Shown: positions 8,475 to 18,237, numbered from the stretch's first letter. The stretch is 64,000 bases of DNA from Ectobacillus panaciterrae DSM 19096 (GCF_000430785.1 NZ_AUMR01000004.1:124001-188000), one strand, 5' to 3'. Numbers and translations: made by a program. Notes: generated by a model from the sequence alone, not told the origin.

Positions 8475-9416
8475 TTGGAAATTGTCAAAATTGCTCCTCG
8501 CGGCTATTGCTACGGCGTAGTTGACGCGATGATTATCGCCCGCAATGCGGCGCTTGATAAAACCTTGCCTAGACCGATTTATATTTTAGGCATGATCGTG
8601 CATAACAAGCACGTGACAGACGCCTTCGAAGAAGAAGGCATTATTACATTAGACGGTCCGAATCGTTTAGAAATTCTTGATCAAATTGAATCCGGCACCG
8701 TTATCTTTACGGCACATGGTGTATCTCCTGAAGTAAAGCGCCGTGCAAAAGAAAAAGGCTTAACAACAATCGATGCTACCTGCCCGGATGTAACAAAGAC
8801 ACACGATTTAATTCGTGAAAAGAAAGAAGAAGGCTATCACGTAATCTATATCGGCAAGAAAGGTCACCCGGAGCCGGAAGGAGCTCTCGGTATTGCACCG
8901 GATATTGTCCACTTAATTGAAAAAGAAGAAGAAATCGACGTTCTGGATATTCCAACGAACAAAATTTTAGTTACAAACCAAACAACGATGAGTCAATGGG
9001 ACGTACAGCACCTGATGAAGAAAATCCAAGAACGGTACCCGACTGCCGAGTTTCATAAAGAAATTTGCTTAGCAACACAAGTGCGCCAAGAAGCCGTTGC
9101 ACAACAGGCAGGGCAAGCTGAGCTAACGATTGTAGTCGGTGATCCAAAGAGCAATAACTCCAACCGTTTGGCACAAGTTTCTGCAGAGATTGCAGGAACA
9201 AAAGCTTACCGTATTTCTGACGTAAGCGAAATTCAATTGGAGTGGCTGCAAGGCATCAACAGAGTAGCCGTTACTGCTGGGGCCTCCACGCCAACTCCTA
9301 TCACAAAGGAAGTTATTGCTTTCTTAGAGCAATATGACTCTGGCAATCCAGATACATGGGAACGTAAACGACAAGTGCCATTGAATAAGATTTTACCTAA
9401 AGTGAAAACGAAATAA
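8475..9416 (+). CDS. ispH: 4-hydroxy-3-methylbut-2-enyl diphosphate reductase
   Basis: IspH (LytB) reduces HMBPP to IPP and DMAPP, the last step of the MEP pathway, using a 4Fe-4S cluster. The 313-aa product has the three cluster cysteines Cys12 (GYCYG), Cys103 (ATCPDV) and Cys198 (EICLATQ), plus the substrate motifs HNKHV, FTAHGVS, TNQTTMS and [11 protein letters not shown]. The start is TTG at 8475, after AAAGGAGAGG; the longer TTG at 8454 precedes that site. The vrrA-lytB arrangement is that reported for B. anthracis. Confidence 0.97.
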   Translation: MEIVKIAPRGYCYGVVDAMIIARNAALDKTLPRPIYILGMIVHNKHVTDAFEEEGIITLDGPNRLEILDQIESGTVIFTAHGVSPEVKRRAKEKGLTTIDATCPDVTKTHDLIREKKEEGYHVIYIGKKGHPEPEGALGIAPDIVHLIEKEEEIDVLDIPTNKILVTNQTTMSQWDVQHLMKKIQERYPTAEFHKEICLATQVRQEAVAQQAGQAELTIVVGDPKSNNSNRLAQVSAEIAGTKAYRISDVSEIQLEWLQGINRVAVTAGASTPTPITKEVIAFLEQYDSGNPDTWERKRQVPLNKILPKVKTK

Positions 9417-9420
9417 TTAA

Positions 9421-9447
9421 AAGCGGAAGAGAAATCTTCCGCTTATT
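9421..9447. terminator. Terminator between ispH and yqfO
   Basis: AAGCGGAAGA, GAAA loop, TCTTCCGCTT followed by ATTTGTTTT. It lies between convergent ispH and yqfO. Confidence 0.8.
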
Positions 9448-9451
9448 TGTT

Positions 9452-10573
9452 TTATAAGAATAAAAATGGGTCCGTATGTATGGACGAAGCGTGAATGGCA
9501 ACTTTGAATTTTTTCTCCTCCGCTTTTTGCTGAAGCTGTACTCGTACACCATTCTTCATCACTTTTTCTACATTATGTCCCGGATCTACAATGTTAAGTC
9601 CCAGCATCATTGCATCATGTGCCACATGATAGTATAAATCGCCTGTGACATATACATCCGCCCCGCGCATTTTTGCTTGATTGATGTATTTATTGCCGTC
9701 CCCGCCAAGAACCGCAACCTTTCTTACTTTATCTTGCAGATTGCCAACAACACGAACTCCTTCTACATTCAGGCGCTCCTTCACATGTTGCGCAAACTGC
9801 TCAAGCGTCATCTCTTGCGGCAGCTTGCCCAGTTTTCCTAATCCTAATACGTTTCCCTCATTATCTAACGGATAAATATCGTATGCCACCTCTTCATATG
9901 GATGAGCCGCCAGCATAGCTTGTACAGCTGCGCGTTGCAAGGACACGGGAATGATTGTTTCAATCCGGACTTCTTCTGCCTTCTCCAGTTCTCCTTGTGT
10001 CCCTATATAAGGGTCTGTTCCTTTAAGGGGCAAGAATGTTCCTGTTCCTGTACTGTTGAATGTACAGCGGCTGTAATTGCCGATATGTCCGGCACCGCAA
10101 TTTCCAAGCGCCTCACGCACTGCATCAGCATGTGAAGACGGAACAAATACAACGAGCTTTTTCATTTTATCTTCATGCGTCGGAACAAGCACCTTTGTAT
10201 CCATAAGACCGAGAGCTTCTGCTAACAAGTCATTTACCCCGCCCTTTGCTACATCAACATTGGTATGTGCCGCGTAAACTGCAATATCATGTTTTATGCA
10301 AGCTTCAATAATACGGCCGTGCGGTTTGTCCGTTTGAATGCTTTTTAATGGATGAAAAATGAGAGGATGATGCGCAATGATAAGATTGCACTCTTTTTGT
10401 ATCGCTTCTTCCACTACTGCTTCAGTTACATCTAGAGCAATTAATACATTTTTAACAGGCTGATTTAGTGCACCGACCTGCAAGCCGATTTTATCCCCTT
10501 CCATCGCCAGGTGCTTTGGATACATGCTCTCGAATAATTGAATAACTTCATGACCGTTTGGAATTTTACTCAC
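9452..10573 (-). CDS. yqfO: Nif3-like dinuclear metal centre protein YqfO
   Basis: A 373-aa NIF3/DUF34-family protein. The N-terminal half carries the metal-binding signature IIAHHPLIFHP, and the C-terminal half GDGNKYI, VTGDLYYH and DPGHNVE. The middle part of about 100 residues (around residues 130-230) is the PII/CutA-like insert that distinguishes Bacillus YqfO from short Nif3 proteins. Its biochemical role is not settled. Its ATG overlaps the end of trmK by 4 nt, so the two are translationally coupled, as in B. subtilis. Confidence 0.93.
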   Translation of the reverse strand: MSKIPNGHEVIQLFESMYPKHLAMEGDKIGLQVGALNQPVKNVLIALDVTEAVVEEAIQKECNLIIAHHPLIFHPLKSIQTDKPHGRIIEACIKHDIAVYAAHTNVDVAKGGVNDLLAEALGLMDTKVLVPTHEDKMKKLVVFVPSSHADAVREALGNCGAGHIGNYSRCTFNSTGTGTFLPLKGTDPYIGTQGELEKAEEVRIETIIPVSLQRAAVQAMLAAHPYEEVAYDIYPLDNEGNVLGLGKLGKLPQEMTLEQFAQHVKERLNVEGVRVVGNLQDKVRKVAVLGGDGNKYINQAKMRGADVYVTGDLYYHVAHDAMMLGLNIVDPGHNVEKVMKNGVRVQLQQKAEEKKFKVAIHASSIHTDPFLFL

Positions 10574-11277
10574 CCTAACACCTCCTCTATCAGCTGTATC
10601 TTATGCAGAATCTCCTGCCGTTTTTCTTTTGTTTCTTCTGTATCAGCAGCCTGCTCAAGCTGCATAAGTATCCGTTTTTGATTTTTAAGTTCGTACGACC
10701 ATTTTTCAATAAATACATCGCTTTTTTCCCTTATTAAAAATGGACCGAGGAATATGCTATGCTCTTTCTTTTCTTCGTACGGTTTTAGAGAATCTCCCAT
10801 TTCCGCTACAAGAATCTCGTAAATCTTTCCATCCTCTTTTAAAATAAGCTCCTTTTTAAGCTCCCATCTGTTTTCAATAAGCCATTCCCGGATGTTATGT
10901 GCTCCGATGTTCGGCTGGAGAATAAGACGTGTCACACCGTGGAGCTTATCTTTTCCATTCTCTAATATATCTCGAATGAGTGCTCCGCCCATGCCTGCAA
11001 TCGTAATGGCATCAGGTTCTCCTCTTTCTATAACAGCCAGTCCGTTTCCCTTGCGCACTGAAATTTTATTTTCAAGGCCGCACTCCCGAACCTTAGACAA
11101 AGCGGATTGAAATGGCCCTTCCACTACTTCACCAGCTATCGCAGAGGACGCAATGCCGTTTAATACAGCATAGCAGGGCAAATAAGCATGGTCTGAACCG
11201 ATATCAGCAACTATAGATTGAGGCGGTATTTCCTTGGCTACCGCTTCTAGCCGTTTTGAAAGTTTTACTTCATTCAT
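10570..11277 (-). CDS. trmK: tRNA (adenine22-N1)-methyltransferase
   Basis: TrmK methylates N1 of A22 in the D-loop of many Gram-positive tRNAs with S-adenosylmethionine. The 235-aa protein has a Rossmann methyltransferase core with VADIGSDHAYLP as the SAM-binding loop, AGMGG as the catalytic-site loop and LILQPN further on. A helical C-terminal domain follows, reading EKWSYELKNQKRILMQLE. It is the first gene of the trmK-yqfO pair, downstream of sigA and cccA as in B. subtilis. Confidence 0.95.
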   Translation of the reverse strand: MNEVKLSKRLEAVAKEIPPQSIVADIGSDHAYLPCYAVLNGIASSAIAGEVVEGPFQSALSKVRECGLENKISVRKGNGLAVIERGEPDAITIAGMGGALIRDILENGKDKLHGVTRLILQPNIGAHNIREWLIENRWELKKELILKEDGKIYEILVAEMGDSLKPYEEKKEHSIFLGPFLIREKSDVFIEKWSYELKNQKRILMQLEQAADTEETKEKRQEILHKIQLIEEVLG

Positions 11278-11376
11278 CTATTATTCACAAACTCCCTCTT
11301 TTAACAGTATGCTTTCATCATAAGAATTTCTCGTTACAGTTGCAAGTTAAGAGAAGAAACTTTTTATATAGGGATA

Positions 11377-11404
11377 TAAAAAGCCCCTTGCAATTTCGCA
11401 AAGG
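11377..11404 (-). terminator. Terminator after cccA
   Basis: On the minus strand CCTTTGC, a 6-nt loop, GCAAGGGG, then CTTTTTA. Placed directly after the cccA stop. Confidence 0.6.
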
Positions 11405-11413
11405 ACCGTTTCA

Positions 11414-11773
11414 TTATTTCTTTTTCGCAAGATACTCCGCAACTTTAGTAGCTTGTTCAGCTGGAAGCAAGCCTGCCGGCATATTGCCTCTACCGTTCAT
11501 AACTACGTTTTTAATCTCGTCTTGAGACAATTTCGCGCCTATTTTTTGAAGGTTTGGTCCAACAGCACCTTGCAATTGCTCACCATGGCAAGTCGTACAG
11601 GTTTGTTTAACAATATCTTCTGGTTTAGAAGCCGCTTGCGTTATTTTTCCGCCATTTTTCTTTTCTTCAGCCAGCTCCTTACCCTTTTGCTGTCCTTGGA
11701 AGGAAAGCAAAAACATACCAACAATCCCTAAAACAGCAATTAATGCGAATGGAATCAATGGGTTGCGTTTCAT
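11414..11773 (-). CDS. cccA: Membrane-anchored cytochrome c-550
   Basis: A 119-aa cytochrome. A single uncleaved hydrophobic helix at residues 6-25 anchors it, a Lys/Glu/Gly linker follows, then a small class I cytochrome c domain with the haem site TCTTCHG (CXXCH) and the axial Met in GRGNMPAG. It carries electrons outside the membrane to a cytochrome oxidase. Position beside sigA and the 120-aa length match CccA. It converges with nothing; the sigA end lies 390 nt away. Confidence 0.94.
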   Translation of the reverse strand: MKRNPLIPFALIAVLGIVGMFLLSFQGQQKGKELAEEKKNGGKITQAASKPEDIVKQTCTTCHGEQLQGAVGPNLQKIGAKLSQDEIKNVVMNGRGNMPAGLLPAEQATKVAEYLAKKK

Positions 11774-12121
11774 TTCTCTTCTCCCCCTCTATGTACCCCA
11801 TTGTACTATATAGACATTACTATTGTACTTGAAAACGCTCTATCGGAAAAGTACAAACTCTAGAATAAAGAAAAAATATTCTAGAAATTCCGTAAATTCT
11901 TCAAAGTCAGAAAAATTCCATTTATTTTTTGATAAATCTCATCTTGAAACAAGATAAAACAGCATATTCCGTAAAAAATGCTGTAAACAGAACAAGAAAT
12001 TGCTCGAAAAATATAAAAATGAGCATTTGCAAATCAATAGACAATTCTGTAAAATAAATTACAAGAATTGCAATTGATGAATGCGGTCTCATTTGTAAGA
12101 AAATTAGAGAAACTTAACAAA
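11774..12121. other. Gene-free, AT-rich gap between cccA and sigA
   Basis: No ORF with coding character. It holds a perfect inverted repeat TCTAGAATA/TATTCTAGA at 11859-11867 and 11877-11885, with a 9-nt spacer. That is about 85-110 nt before the cccA ATG, and could be an operator or just the cccA leader. A smaller CAGCAT/ATGCTG pair lies at about 11961-11985. The cccA promoter should lie here but I cannot fix it. Confidence 0.5.
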
Positions 12122-12157
12122 AGAAAAAAGTTTACTTCATTCTTATGAAGTAAACTT
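12122..12157 (-). terminator. Terminator of the dnaG-sigA operon
   Basis: AAGTTTACTTCAT and ATGAAGTAAACTT form a perfect 13-bp stem with a 4-nt loop. On the minus strand it is followed by TTTTTTC. Confidence 0.9.
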
Positions 12158-12166
12158 AAGTAGACT

Positions 12167-13285
12167 CTATTCCAAGAAATCTTTCAATCGTTTGCTGCGG
12201 CTTGGGTGTCTCAGCTTACGAAGCGCTTTTGCTTCAATTTGACGAATGCGTTCTCTCGTTACGCCAAACACTTTTCCTACTTCTTCAAGCGTACGAGTTC
12301 GTCCGTCATCTAATCCGAAGCGCAGGCGAAGCACATTTTCTTCACGGTCTGTTAACGTATCCAGCACATCCTCCAGCTGCTCTTTCAATAGCTCATATGC
12401 AGCATGGTCTGCTGGTGAAGTTGCTTCCTGGTCTTCAATAAAATCACCAAGATGAGAGTCGTCTTCTTCACCGATTGGTGTTTCCAAAGAAACAGGCTCT
12501 TGTGCAATTTTTAAAATTTCGCGAACTTTTTCAGGTGCAAGATCCATTTCTTCTCCTATTTCTTCCGGAGATGGTTCACGCCCTAAATCCTGCAGCAATT
12601 GACGTTGCACACGAATCAGCTTATTGATTGTTTCAACCATATGCACGGGAATACGAATCGTTCTTGCCTGGTCAGCAATTGCGCGTGTAATCGCTTGTCT
12701 AATCCACCAAGTTGCATACGTACTGAACTTATATCCTTTGCGATAATCAAACTTTTCAACAGCTTTAATAAGGCCCATGTTTCCTTCTTGAATCAAGTCA
12801 AGGAATAACATGCCGCGTCCTACATACCGTTTTGCGATACTTACAACAAGTCGCAAGTTCGCTTCTGCCAAGCGGCGTTTTGCTTCTTCGTCGTCTTGCT
12901 CAATGCGCTTTGCAAGCTGAATTTCTTCCTCAGCAGATAACAAGTCAACACGGCCGATTTCTTTTAAATACATGCGTACAGGGTCATTAATTTTCACACC
13001 AGGCGGAACACTTAAATCATTTAAGTCGAATTCTTCTTCTTTTTCTAACTGACGAGCATTAGGATCTTCATCACCATCACCGATTAATTCGATACCTTGT
13101 TCTCCTAAATATTCATAGTACTCATCCATTTGTTCGGATTCCATGTCAAATCCGCTCATGCGTTCTGCAATTTCTTCGTATGTAAGAACGCCTCGCTTTT
13201 TTCCGAGCTCTGTTAATTGCTCTTTTACTTGCTCCACAGTAACATCCGTTTCGATTTCTTTAGAACGAGCTGATTTGTCAGCCAT
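12167..13285 (-). CDS. sigA: RNA polymerase primary sigma factor SigA
   Basis: The 372-aa housekeeping sigma factor. Region 1.1 occupies about residues 15-80. Region 1.2 is around [15 protein letters not shown]. Region 2 includes [21 protein letters not shown] and [10 protein letters not shown] for -10 recognition and melting. Region 3 includes [11 protein letters not shown], and region 4.2 ends [20 protein letters not shown], which reads -35 elements. It is the last gene of the yqxD-dnaG-sigA operon and is followed by a strong terminator. Length is normal. Confidence 0.98.
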   Translation of the reverse strand: MADKSARSKEIETDVTVEQVKEQLTELGKKRGVLTYEEIAERMSGFDMESEQMDEYYEYLGEQGIELIGDGDEDPNARQLEKEEEFDLNDLSVPPGVKINDPVRMYLKEIGRVDLLSAEEEIQLAKRIEQDDEEAKRRLAEANLRLVVSIAKRYVGRGMLFLDLIQEGNMGLIKAVEKFDYRKGYKFSTYATWWIRQAITRAIADQARTIRIPVHMVETINKLIRVQRQLLQDLGREPSPEEIGEEMDLAPEKVREILKIAQEPVSLETPIGEEDDSHLGDFIEDQEATSPADHAAYELLKEQLEDVLDTLTDREENVLRLRFGLDDGRTRTLEEVGKVFGVTRERIRQIEAKALRKLRHPSRSKRLKDFLE

Positions 13286-13344
13286 TTGTTCCCCTCCTTA
13301 CGCGAGATACAAACAATGATTATAGTTGGTTTTTATACAAAAAG

Positions 13345-15123
13345 CTATTTTCTTGCTCTTCGCTTATTAATGATATGTTCTAAAGCAAACAAGGCTGCTG
13401 CTTTAGGATCTGTCTTTTCCAGTTTTCGCAGTTCAAAAACGTAATTCATCTCTTCTATCTTTCGCTTATGATTTCGTAAAGATTCGAGATTTCCTTCAAA
13501 CATTTCTTGAGAGTAGACCGGATTAATCATCTCATCTGTCGAAAGATCCACTGCAATTTTTTTTAGTTGATCATTCGCAAGCCAGTCGAGAAATTTGCTG
13601 ATATCAGGTTCATATCCTTTTTCATAATATGCATACAGTTCATATAAAATCCCTTTATGTTCCTCTGTATGAAAATATTGAATATGAGGCTGCAAACGTT
13701 GCGCCATCTCTTCGCCTTGAAGCGCATGATAGATAAGCTCCCTTTCAGCTCTTTCATATCCGGCAAACTTCGGTTTCGTGCCTGCACGCTTTGTAATCTC
13801 CTGGGCAGCAGCTCCAGCCTGACGGAGCTGCCCTTTCTGGAATTTCCGCAGTTCGCTTCGCAAATCCTCCATTTCATATGGAAATTCTTTTGCTAACGAT
13901 TGCAGATAGGGCTGAGCTTGTACAAATGTTGTCAGCTTTGCGAGTTCTTGCACGACAGCCTGTACATATTTTCCTTGTTCCTGAGGGTCTTGCAAATTCC
14001 TTCCAGAACGAAGATAATAGAGTTTAAAATCAACAAAAGCCGTATTGCTTTCCACAAGCTTTCGAAAAGAACCCGCACCATGCGTGCGAATGTATTCGTC
14101 TGGATCCAATCTGTCGGGAACCACTACAACTTTTACATTGCAGCCAGCTTCCAAGAGAAGGCTTCCCGCTTTAACAATCGCCTCTTGTCCTGCTTTATCA
14201 CCATCGTAGCAAAGTATAACAGTCTCAACGTTACGCCGAATCATCCTTGCCTGCTCTTCTGTAAGAGATGTTCCCATAGTAGCAACAGATTCCTCAAATC
14301 CGCTATGAACAGCTGCTATTACATCGGCATATCCCTCAAATAAAAGGACTTGCTGCTGTTTTCGAATGGCGGAACGAGCTTGATGAAAATGATACAAAAC
14401 TTTGCTCTTATGAAAGATTGGCGTTTCCGGGCTATTTAAATATTTCGGCGAATCATCGCCTAAAGCCCTTCCGCTAAAAGCAACTGTTTTTCCTTGCGAA
14501 TTATGAATAGGGAAAATAATTCTGTTTCGAAAACGATCATAGTAACCGCCTTCTCTTTCATTTGGAATAACGAGTCCTGCCTGCTCCATTTGCATGAGGG
14601 AAAACCCTCGTTTTTGCAACACTTTTGCTGCATGATCCCAAGAAGTACTCGCATAACCAATTTCAAATTTCGCAATCATATCTTTTGAAATCCCTCTGTC
14701 CAAAAGATATTGCAAAGCTTGTTTTCCTTCTTGTGAATTCATTAAAAGATGATGATAATATTTTTTGAGAAGCTCATGAGCTTCTATCATGCCGGCGTCA
14801 GCATGATCATTTGATTCGGAAATATATTCCGTAACATTAACACCTGCTTTTTCACTTAGCTTTTGTACAGCTTCTGTAAAGGAAATGCCATCTATCTTCA
14901 TTAGAAACGAAAGAGCATTTCCTCCCTCTCCGCAGCCGAAGCAATGAAAAATCTGCTTATCTGACGAGACTGAAAAAGAAGGTGTAGTTTCCCCATGGAA
15001 CGGACATAATCCGAAGTAATTTCGCCCTTGTTTCTTCAGTTGGACATACTCGCTGATTACTTCAGCAATATCAACCGATTGACGAACACGCTCTACAACT
15101 TCTTCGGGAATTCTGTTTCCCAT
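13345..15123 (-). CDS. dnaG: DNA primase
   Basis: DnaG synthesises RNA primers at the replication fork. The 592-aa protein has the N-terminal zinc finger (CPFHGETTPSFSV..FHCFGCGEGG), the RNA polymerase domain with TOPRIM motifs (LFEGYADVIA, LCYDGDKAGQ, LDPDEYI), and a C-terminal helicase-binding domain with the EHIINKRRARK end. Length is about 10 residues under B. subtilis DnaG, within family variation. It precedes sigA with a 59-nt gap. Confidence 0.97.
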   Translation of the reverse strand: MGNRIPEEVVERVRQSVDIAEVISEYVQLKKQGRNYFGLCPFHGETTPSFSVSSDKQIFHCFGCGEGGNALSFLMKIDGISFTEAVQKLSEKAGVNVTEYISESNDHADAGMIEAHELLKKYYHHLLMNSQEGKQALQYLLDRGISKDMIAKFEIGYASTSWDHAAKVLQKRGFSLMQMEQAGLVIPNEREGGYYDRFRNRIIFPIHNSQGKTVAFSGRALGDDSPKYLNSPETPIFHKSKVLYHFHQARSAIRKQQQVLLFEGYADVIAAVHSGFEESVATMGTSLTEEQARMIRRNVETVILCYDGDKAGQEAIVKAGSLLLEAGCNVKVVVVPDRLDPDEYIRTHGAGSFRKLVESNTAFVDFKLYYLRSGRNLQDPQEQGKYVQAVVQELAKLTTFVQAQPYLQSLAKEFPYEMEDLRSELRKFQKGQLRQAGAAAQEITKRAGTKPKFAGYERAERELIYHALQGEEMAQRLQPHIQYFHTEEHKGILYELYAYYEKGYEPDISKFLDWLANDQLKKIAVDLSTDEMINPVYSQEMFEGNLESLRNHKRKIEEMNYVFELRKLEKTDPKAAALFALEHIINKRRARK

Positions 15124-15175
15124 AGCTCCATCTCCGTGTCGTATTTTTGTATTCGATATAAGTTAATGGATTCCT

Positions 15176-15622
15176 TCATGATTCGACAATATTTTTTTGC
15201 AAAATGTGCAAAAAGCGCTTGCGGTCTTCCCTAGAAAATGCTTTAGGACCTTTTGTAAACGTTCCTCCTCTGCGTAATTTTGCAGATACGTATCGATTAT
15301 ACAAAATCGTATCCATATGTTTATCTTTCAAAAGAGCGCCGCGCGGAGAAATAACCTGCACACCTTGCCTCAAAAGAAGACCAGCTAATCCCATATCCTG
15401 AGTAACAACAAGATCCCCCTTCTTAGCATGTTTAAAGATATAGAAATCCACCTCATCTTTCAAGGAATCCACATATACCCAGCTTCCTCCCTGAAAGTCA
15501 GTCTGATGTGCATAAGATGCTACAAAATAAATGTCGACATTATGTTGGTCCCCAACCTAGACAATTTCTTCTTTCACCGGGCATGCATCCGCATCAACAA
15601 AAATCCGTTTGATTTTTTGCAT
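15176..15622 (-). pseudogene. yqxD: yqxD (YaiI/DUF188 family) with an in-frame amber codon
   Basis: Reading the minus strand from the ATG at 15622 gives MQKIKRIFVDADACPVKEEIV, then TAG at 15559-15557, then VGDQHNVDIYFVASYAHQT and so on in the same frame to the normal C-terminus (KGPKAFSREDRKRF). The full reading would be 148 residues, the usual length for this family. Both halves keep family signatures (FVDADACPVK, VVTQDMGLA, RGALL). The stop replaces a position where relatives have Asp or Glu, so one base change could explain it. Only the part from 15472 is open without the stop, from a GTG with no clear ribosome site. Function of the family is unknown; dnaG follows 52 nt on. Confidence 0.85.
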
Positions 15623-15837
15623 ATTTCTCTATTCTACATCCCTTCTGTGAATCCTTCCATAATGTACGTTTAATTATTTAGATTTTTGTCGATTTTACGT
15701 AAAAAGATGCCAAACACGAATCCTACCCATAGTTTATTCGGAAAAAACAAAGTCTAAACGTAAAATATATGTTTTTATCACAATTTTTTATTATAATATA
15801 ATTTTTTAAAATTGGCTATAGATAAACGATGTTTTTC

Positions 15838-15871
15838 AAAAAAAAAAGCACATCCCCTAAGGTAAATGTGC
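15838..15871 (-). terminator. Terminator after ppsR
   Basis: On the minus strand GCACAT, a 12-nt loop, ATGTGC, then a run of ten Ts. The 200 nt between it and yqxD are very AT-rich and presumably hold the yqxD-dnaG-sigA promoter, which I could not fix. Confidence 0.7.
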
Positions 15872-15872
15872 A

Positions 15873-16682
15873 TTAAAAGCTGCGCTGGTTTTGAACTGCG
15901 TTTAAAATGACATTTGCAGTTTCTTCAATCGCTCTATTTGAAACATCGATGACTTGACAGCCAATTTTATTGACCACTCTCTCAAAATGAGTAAGCTCCT
16001 CTTTAATCCGATTCAAATTGGCATAGCTTGCTCCAGCACTTAAGCCAAGCGATTTTAAGCGCTCTTTGCGAATATTATTCAGCTTTTCCGGATCGATTTT
16101 CAATCCAAAGCATTTTTCTGTCGGCACTCGATACAGCTCTTCTGGCGGGTCTACTTCAGGCACAAGAGGAACATTGGCCACCTTTAAACGTTTGTGCGCT
16201 AAATATTGAGACAGAGGCGTTTTAGAAGTGCGCGATACGCCAATTAACACGATATCAGCCTTTAAAATACCTCTGGGATCCCGGCCATCATCGTATTTTA
16301 CCGCAAATTCAATTGCTTCAATCTTCTTAAAGTAATCTTCATCCAGTTTGCGAACCAACCCTGGTTCAAATCTCGGTTTTGCACCGGTAGCTGTTTGTAT
16401 GCGTTCAATAAGAGGACCTATAATATCATATACTTGCACTTTTTCTTTTGCAGCTTCTTCAATAAGATAGCTTCTCATTTCCGGCTTGACAAGAGTAAAA
16501 CAAATAATAGCTTGATTGCTTTTTGCGATAGAAATTACTTCTTTTAATGTTCCTGTATCCTCAACATACGGTACTCGGCGAATGTCCGGCGTGAAGAGAA
16601 ACTGTCCCATTGCCGCCCGAACGACTAAATCTGCCGTCTCTCCTACAGAGTCGGATACAACATAGACAATTTGATTGCTCAT
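15873..16682 (-). CDS. ppsR: Pyruvate, phosphate dikinase regulatory protein (kinase/pyrophosphorylase)
   Basis: A 269-aa DUF299-family bifunctional enzyme. It phosphorylates and dephosphorylates a threonine of PEP-forming dikinase or synthase using ADP and phosphate. Evidence: [10 protein letters not shown] at the start, and the P-loop-like [15 protein letters not shown] near residue 150. B. subtilis calls it YqfL. It is downstream of ccpN with a 24-nt gap, as in B. subtilis, where CcpN controls gluconeogenic genes. The target in this organism is inferred, since no dikinase gene is in the window. Confidence 0.92.
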   Translation of the reverse strand: MSNQIVYVVSDSVGETADLVVRAAMGQFLFTPDIRRVPYVEDTGTLKEVISIAKSNQAIICFTLVKPEMRSYLIEEAAKEKVQVYDIIGPLIERIQTATGAKPRFEPGLVRKLDEDYFKKIEAIEFAVKYDDGRDPRGILKADIVLIGVSRTSKTPLSQYLAHKRLKVANVPLVPEVDPPEELYRVPTEKCFGLKIDPEKLNNIRKERLKSLGLSAGASYANLNRIKEELTHFERVVNKIGCQVIDVSNRAIEETANVILNAVQNQRSF

Positions 16683-16706
16683 TCCATTACCTCACTTTAA
16701 CTGTAA

Positions 16707-17348
16707 TTACACTAATTCATTGTTGACCAAATCTACAAATGCCCGTGTAATATTCGTTTTTGTAATACGCCCCACCACTTCAAGACCCTTCTCCGTGTCC
16801 CGAATGATCGGCATGGCATCAATCTGCTTTTCTATTAATTTTTGGGCCACCTCGTACAGGCTGTCTTCTTTGCGGCACATTGTAATGTTAGGCATTCTCG
16901 TCATGATAATATTTACAGGTATAGCGGTCAGTTCCTGCTTCCCAAGGCTTGCACGCAGTAAATCTTTACGCGACACTACACCGACAAGCAATGTATTTTG
17001 ATCTACAATAAACAGCGTCCCGACATCTTCTAAAAACATGGTACAAATCGCATCGTATACAGATACATTTTTGTCTACTACTACCGGTCGTGACTGGTAC
17101 GATTGCACAGTCAATTTTTTGACAGCTTCAGACAGCAATTGCCCTCCTGTCTTTCCTGTATAAAAATAACCGACTCTCGGACGAGCTTCTAAATAGCCTG
17201 CCATTGTAAGAATCGCAAGGTCCGGACGGAGCGTGGCTCTTGTTAAGTTTAATTGATCCGCAATTGCTTCTCCCGTAATGGGTCCGTAGTCCTTTACGAT
17301 CTGGACAATTTGTTCTTGCCGTTTATTCAGTTCTATGATAATCACCAC
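16707..17348 (-). CDS. ccpN: Transcriptional repressor CcpN of gluconeogenic genes
   Basis: A winged-helix DNA-binding N-terminus (KRQEQIVQIVKDYGPITGEAIA..TRATLRPDL) is joined to two CBS domains (VYDAICTMFLEDVGTLFIVD and DSLYEVAQKLIEKQIDAMPII), which bind nucleotides. CcpN of B. subtilis represses gapB and pckA when glucose is present. The coordinates use the first GTG at 17348. That codon lies inside a near-consensus AAAGGTGGTGA ribosome site, so the true start may be 1-5 codons later, perhaps at an ATT, ATC or ATA (see findings). A probable TATAAT -10 lies at 17394-17399. Confidence 0.92.
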   Translation of the reverse strand: MVIIIELNKRQEQIVQIVKDYGPITGEAIADQLNLTRATLRPDLAILTMAGYLEARPRVGYFYTGKTGGQLLSEAVKKLTVQSYQSRPVVVDKNVSVYDAICTMFLEDVGTLFIVDQNTLLVGVVSRKDLLRASLGKQELTAIPVNIIMTRMPNITMCRKEDSLYEVAQKLIEKQIDAMPIIRDTEKGLEVVGRITKTNITRAFVDLVNNELV

Positions 17349-17432
17349 CTTTACTGCTCATCGGAATAAAAAAAGGCCTACTGTCTTTTCAATATTATAT
17401 ACTAAATACACTATTCAAAAAAGAAAGTATAT

Positions 17433-17459
17433 GAAAAGGAACCTCTAAGGTTCCTTTTC
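17433..17459 (-). terminator. Hairpin terminator after recO
   Basis: AAAAGGAACC/GGTTCCTTTT, 10-bp stem with 5-nt loop, covering the recO end. It separates recO from ccpN, the site where B. subtilis carries glyQS. Confidence 0.65.
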
Positions 17460-18204
17460 ATGTTTTAAATTTATCGATTTGATTTAAAAATCGCCTTGAT
17501 TTTAAATAAATGCCGCAATATTCATCATAATAAGCATTCAAAACGGTGCGAATTTGTTGTTTTGTTTCATCTTTTACTGATACGTTCCCTAATCGATTCA
17601 AATCAAAATGGTGAAACAAACGAATCAGTTTGCTTGCAGCTTCGTTCAGCGGAATACGATACGGGTCTTGTTCAGCGTGCTGCGAACATAGAAAGCCGCC
17701 TTCTCGCACGGAAAAGGCGACAAATGCATTCGACTGGTGACAAACTGCACACTCGTCAAAGGCAGGATATAACCCGAGAACAGGCAGCATTTTCGTTTGA
17801 TACATGAGCGCCAAAATTTCCGGGTCTACTCCTTCGTTCATATGATGTAATGTTTGATATAGCATTTCAAACAAATATGGATTATTCTTTTTTTCTTCCG
17901 TTGCTTTGTCAGTTAATTCTACTACAAAAGATGCATACGCTGTCAGGAATATATCCCCGCGTATCTCTCGCATGGAAGAAAGAATTTCACCTTGCTGCAA
18001 GGTACCTAAGCCTGAACCGATTTGAAGAAGAAAATAACCGTATGTAAACGGCTGAGAGACAGCGGTTAAACGGCTTTTCGGTTTTTTTGCTCCGCGAGCC
18101 ATGGCACTTACCTTCCCAAGCTCCCGGGAAAATATGGTAACAATCTTATTTGTCTCTCCATAATCGGTCGTGCGAATGACAATTCCCTCAATTTTTTGAA
18201 ACAT
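17458..18204 (-). CDS. recO: DNA repair protein RecO
   Basis: RecO loads RecA onto SSB-coated DNA together with RecR. The 248-aa protein has an N-terminal OB fold ([23 protein letters not shown].. with [11 protein letters not shown]) and a helical C-terminal part holding the zinc cysteines CAVC and CSQH. I start at the ATG at 18204 (MFQK..), which is the conserved family start. The ORF extends 9 codons upstream into the yqzL end. It is the second gene of era-yqzL-recO. Confidence 0.95.
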   Translation of the reverse strand: MFQKIEGIVIRTTDYGETNKIVTIFSRELGKVSAMARGAKKPKSRLTAVSQPFTYGYFLLQIGSGLGTLQQGEILSSMREIRGDIFLTAYASFVVELTDKATEEKKNNPYLFEMLYQTLHHMNEGVDPEILALMYQTKMLPVLGLYPAFDECAVCHQSNAFVAFSVREGGFLCSQHAEQDPYRIPLNEAASKLIRLFHHFDLNRLGNVSVKDETKQQIRTVLNAYYDEYCGIYLKSRRFLNQIDKFKT

Positions 18205-18237
18205 GTTCGTCACCATCCAAGGCTTGAACAAGTAAGG

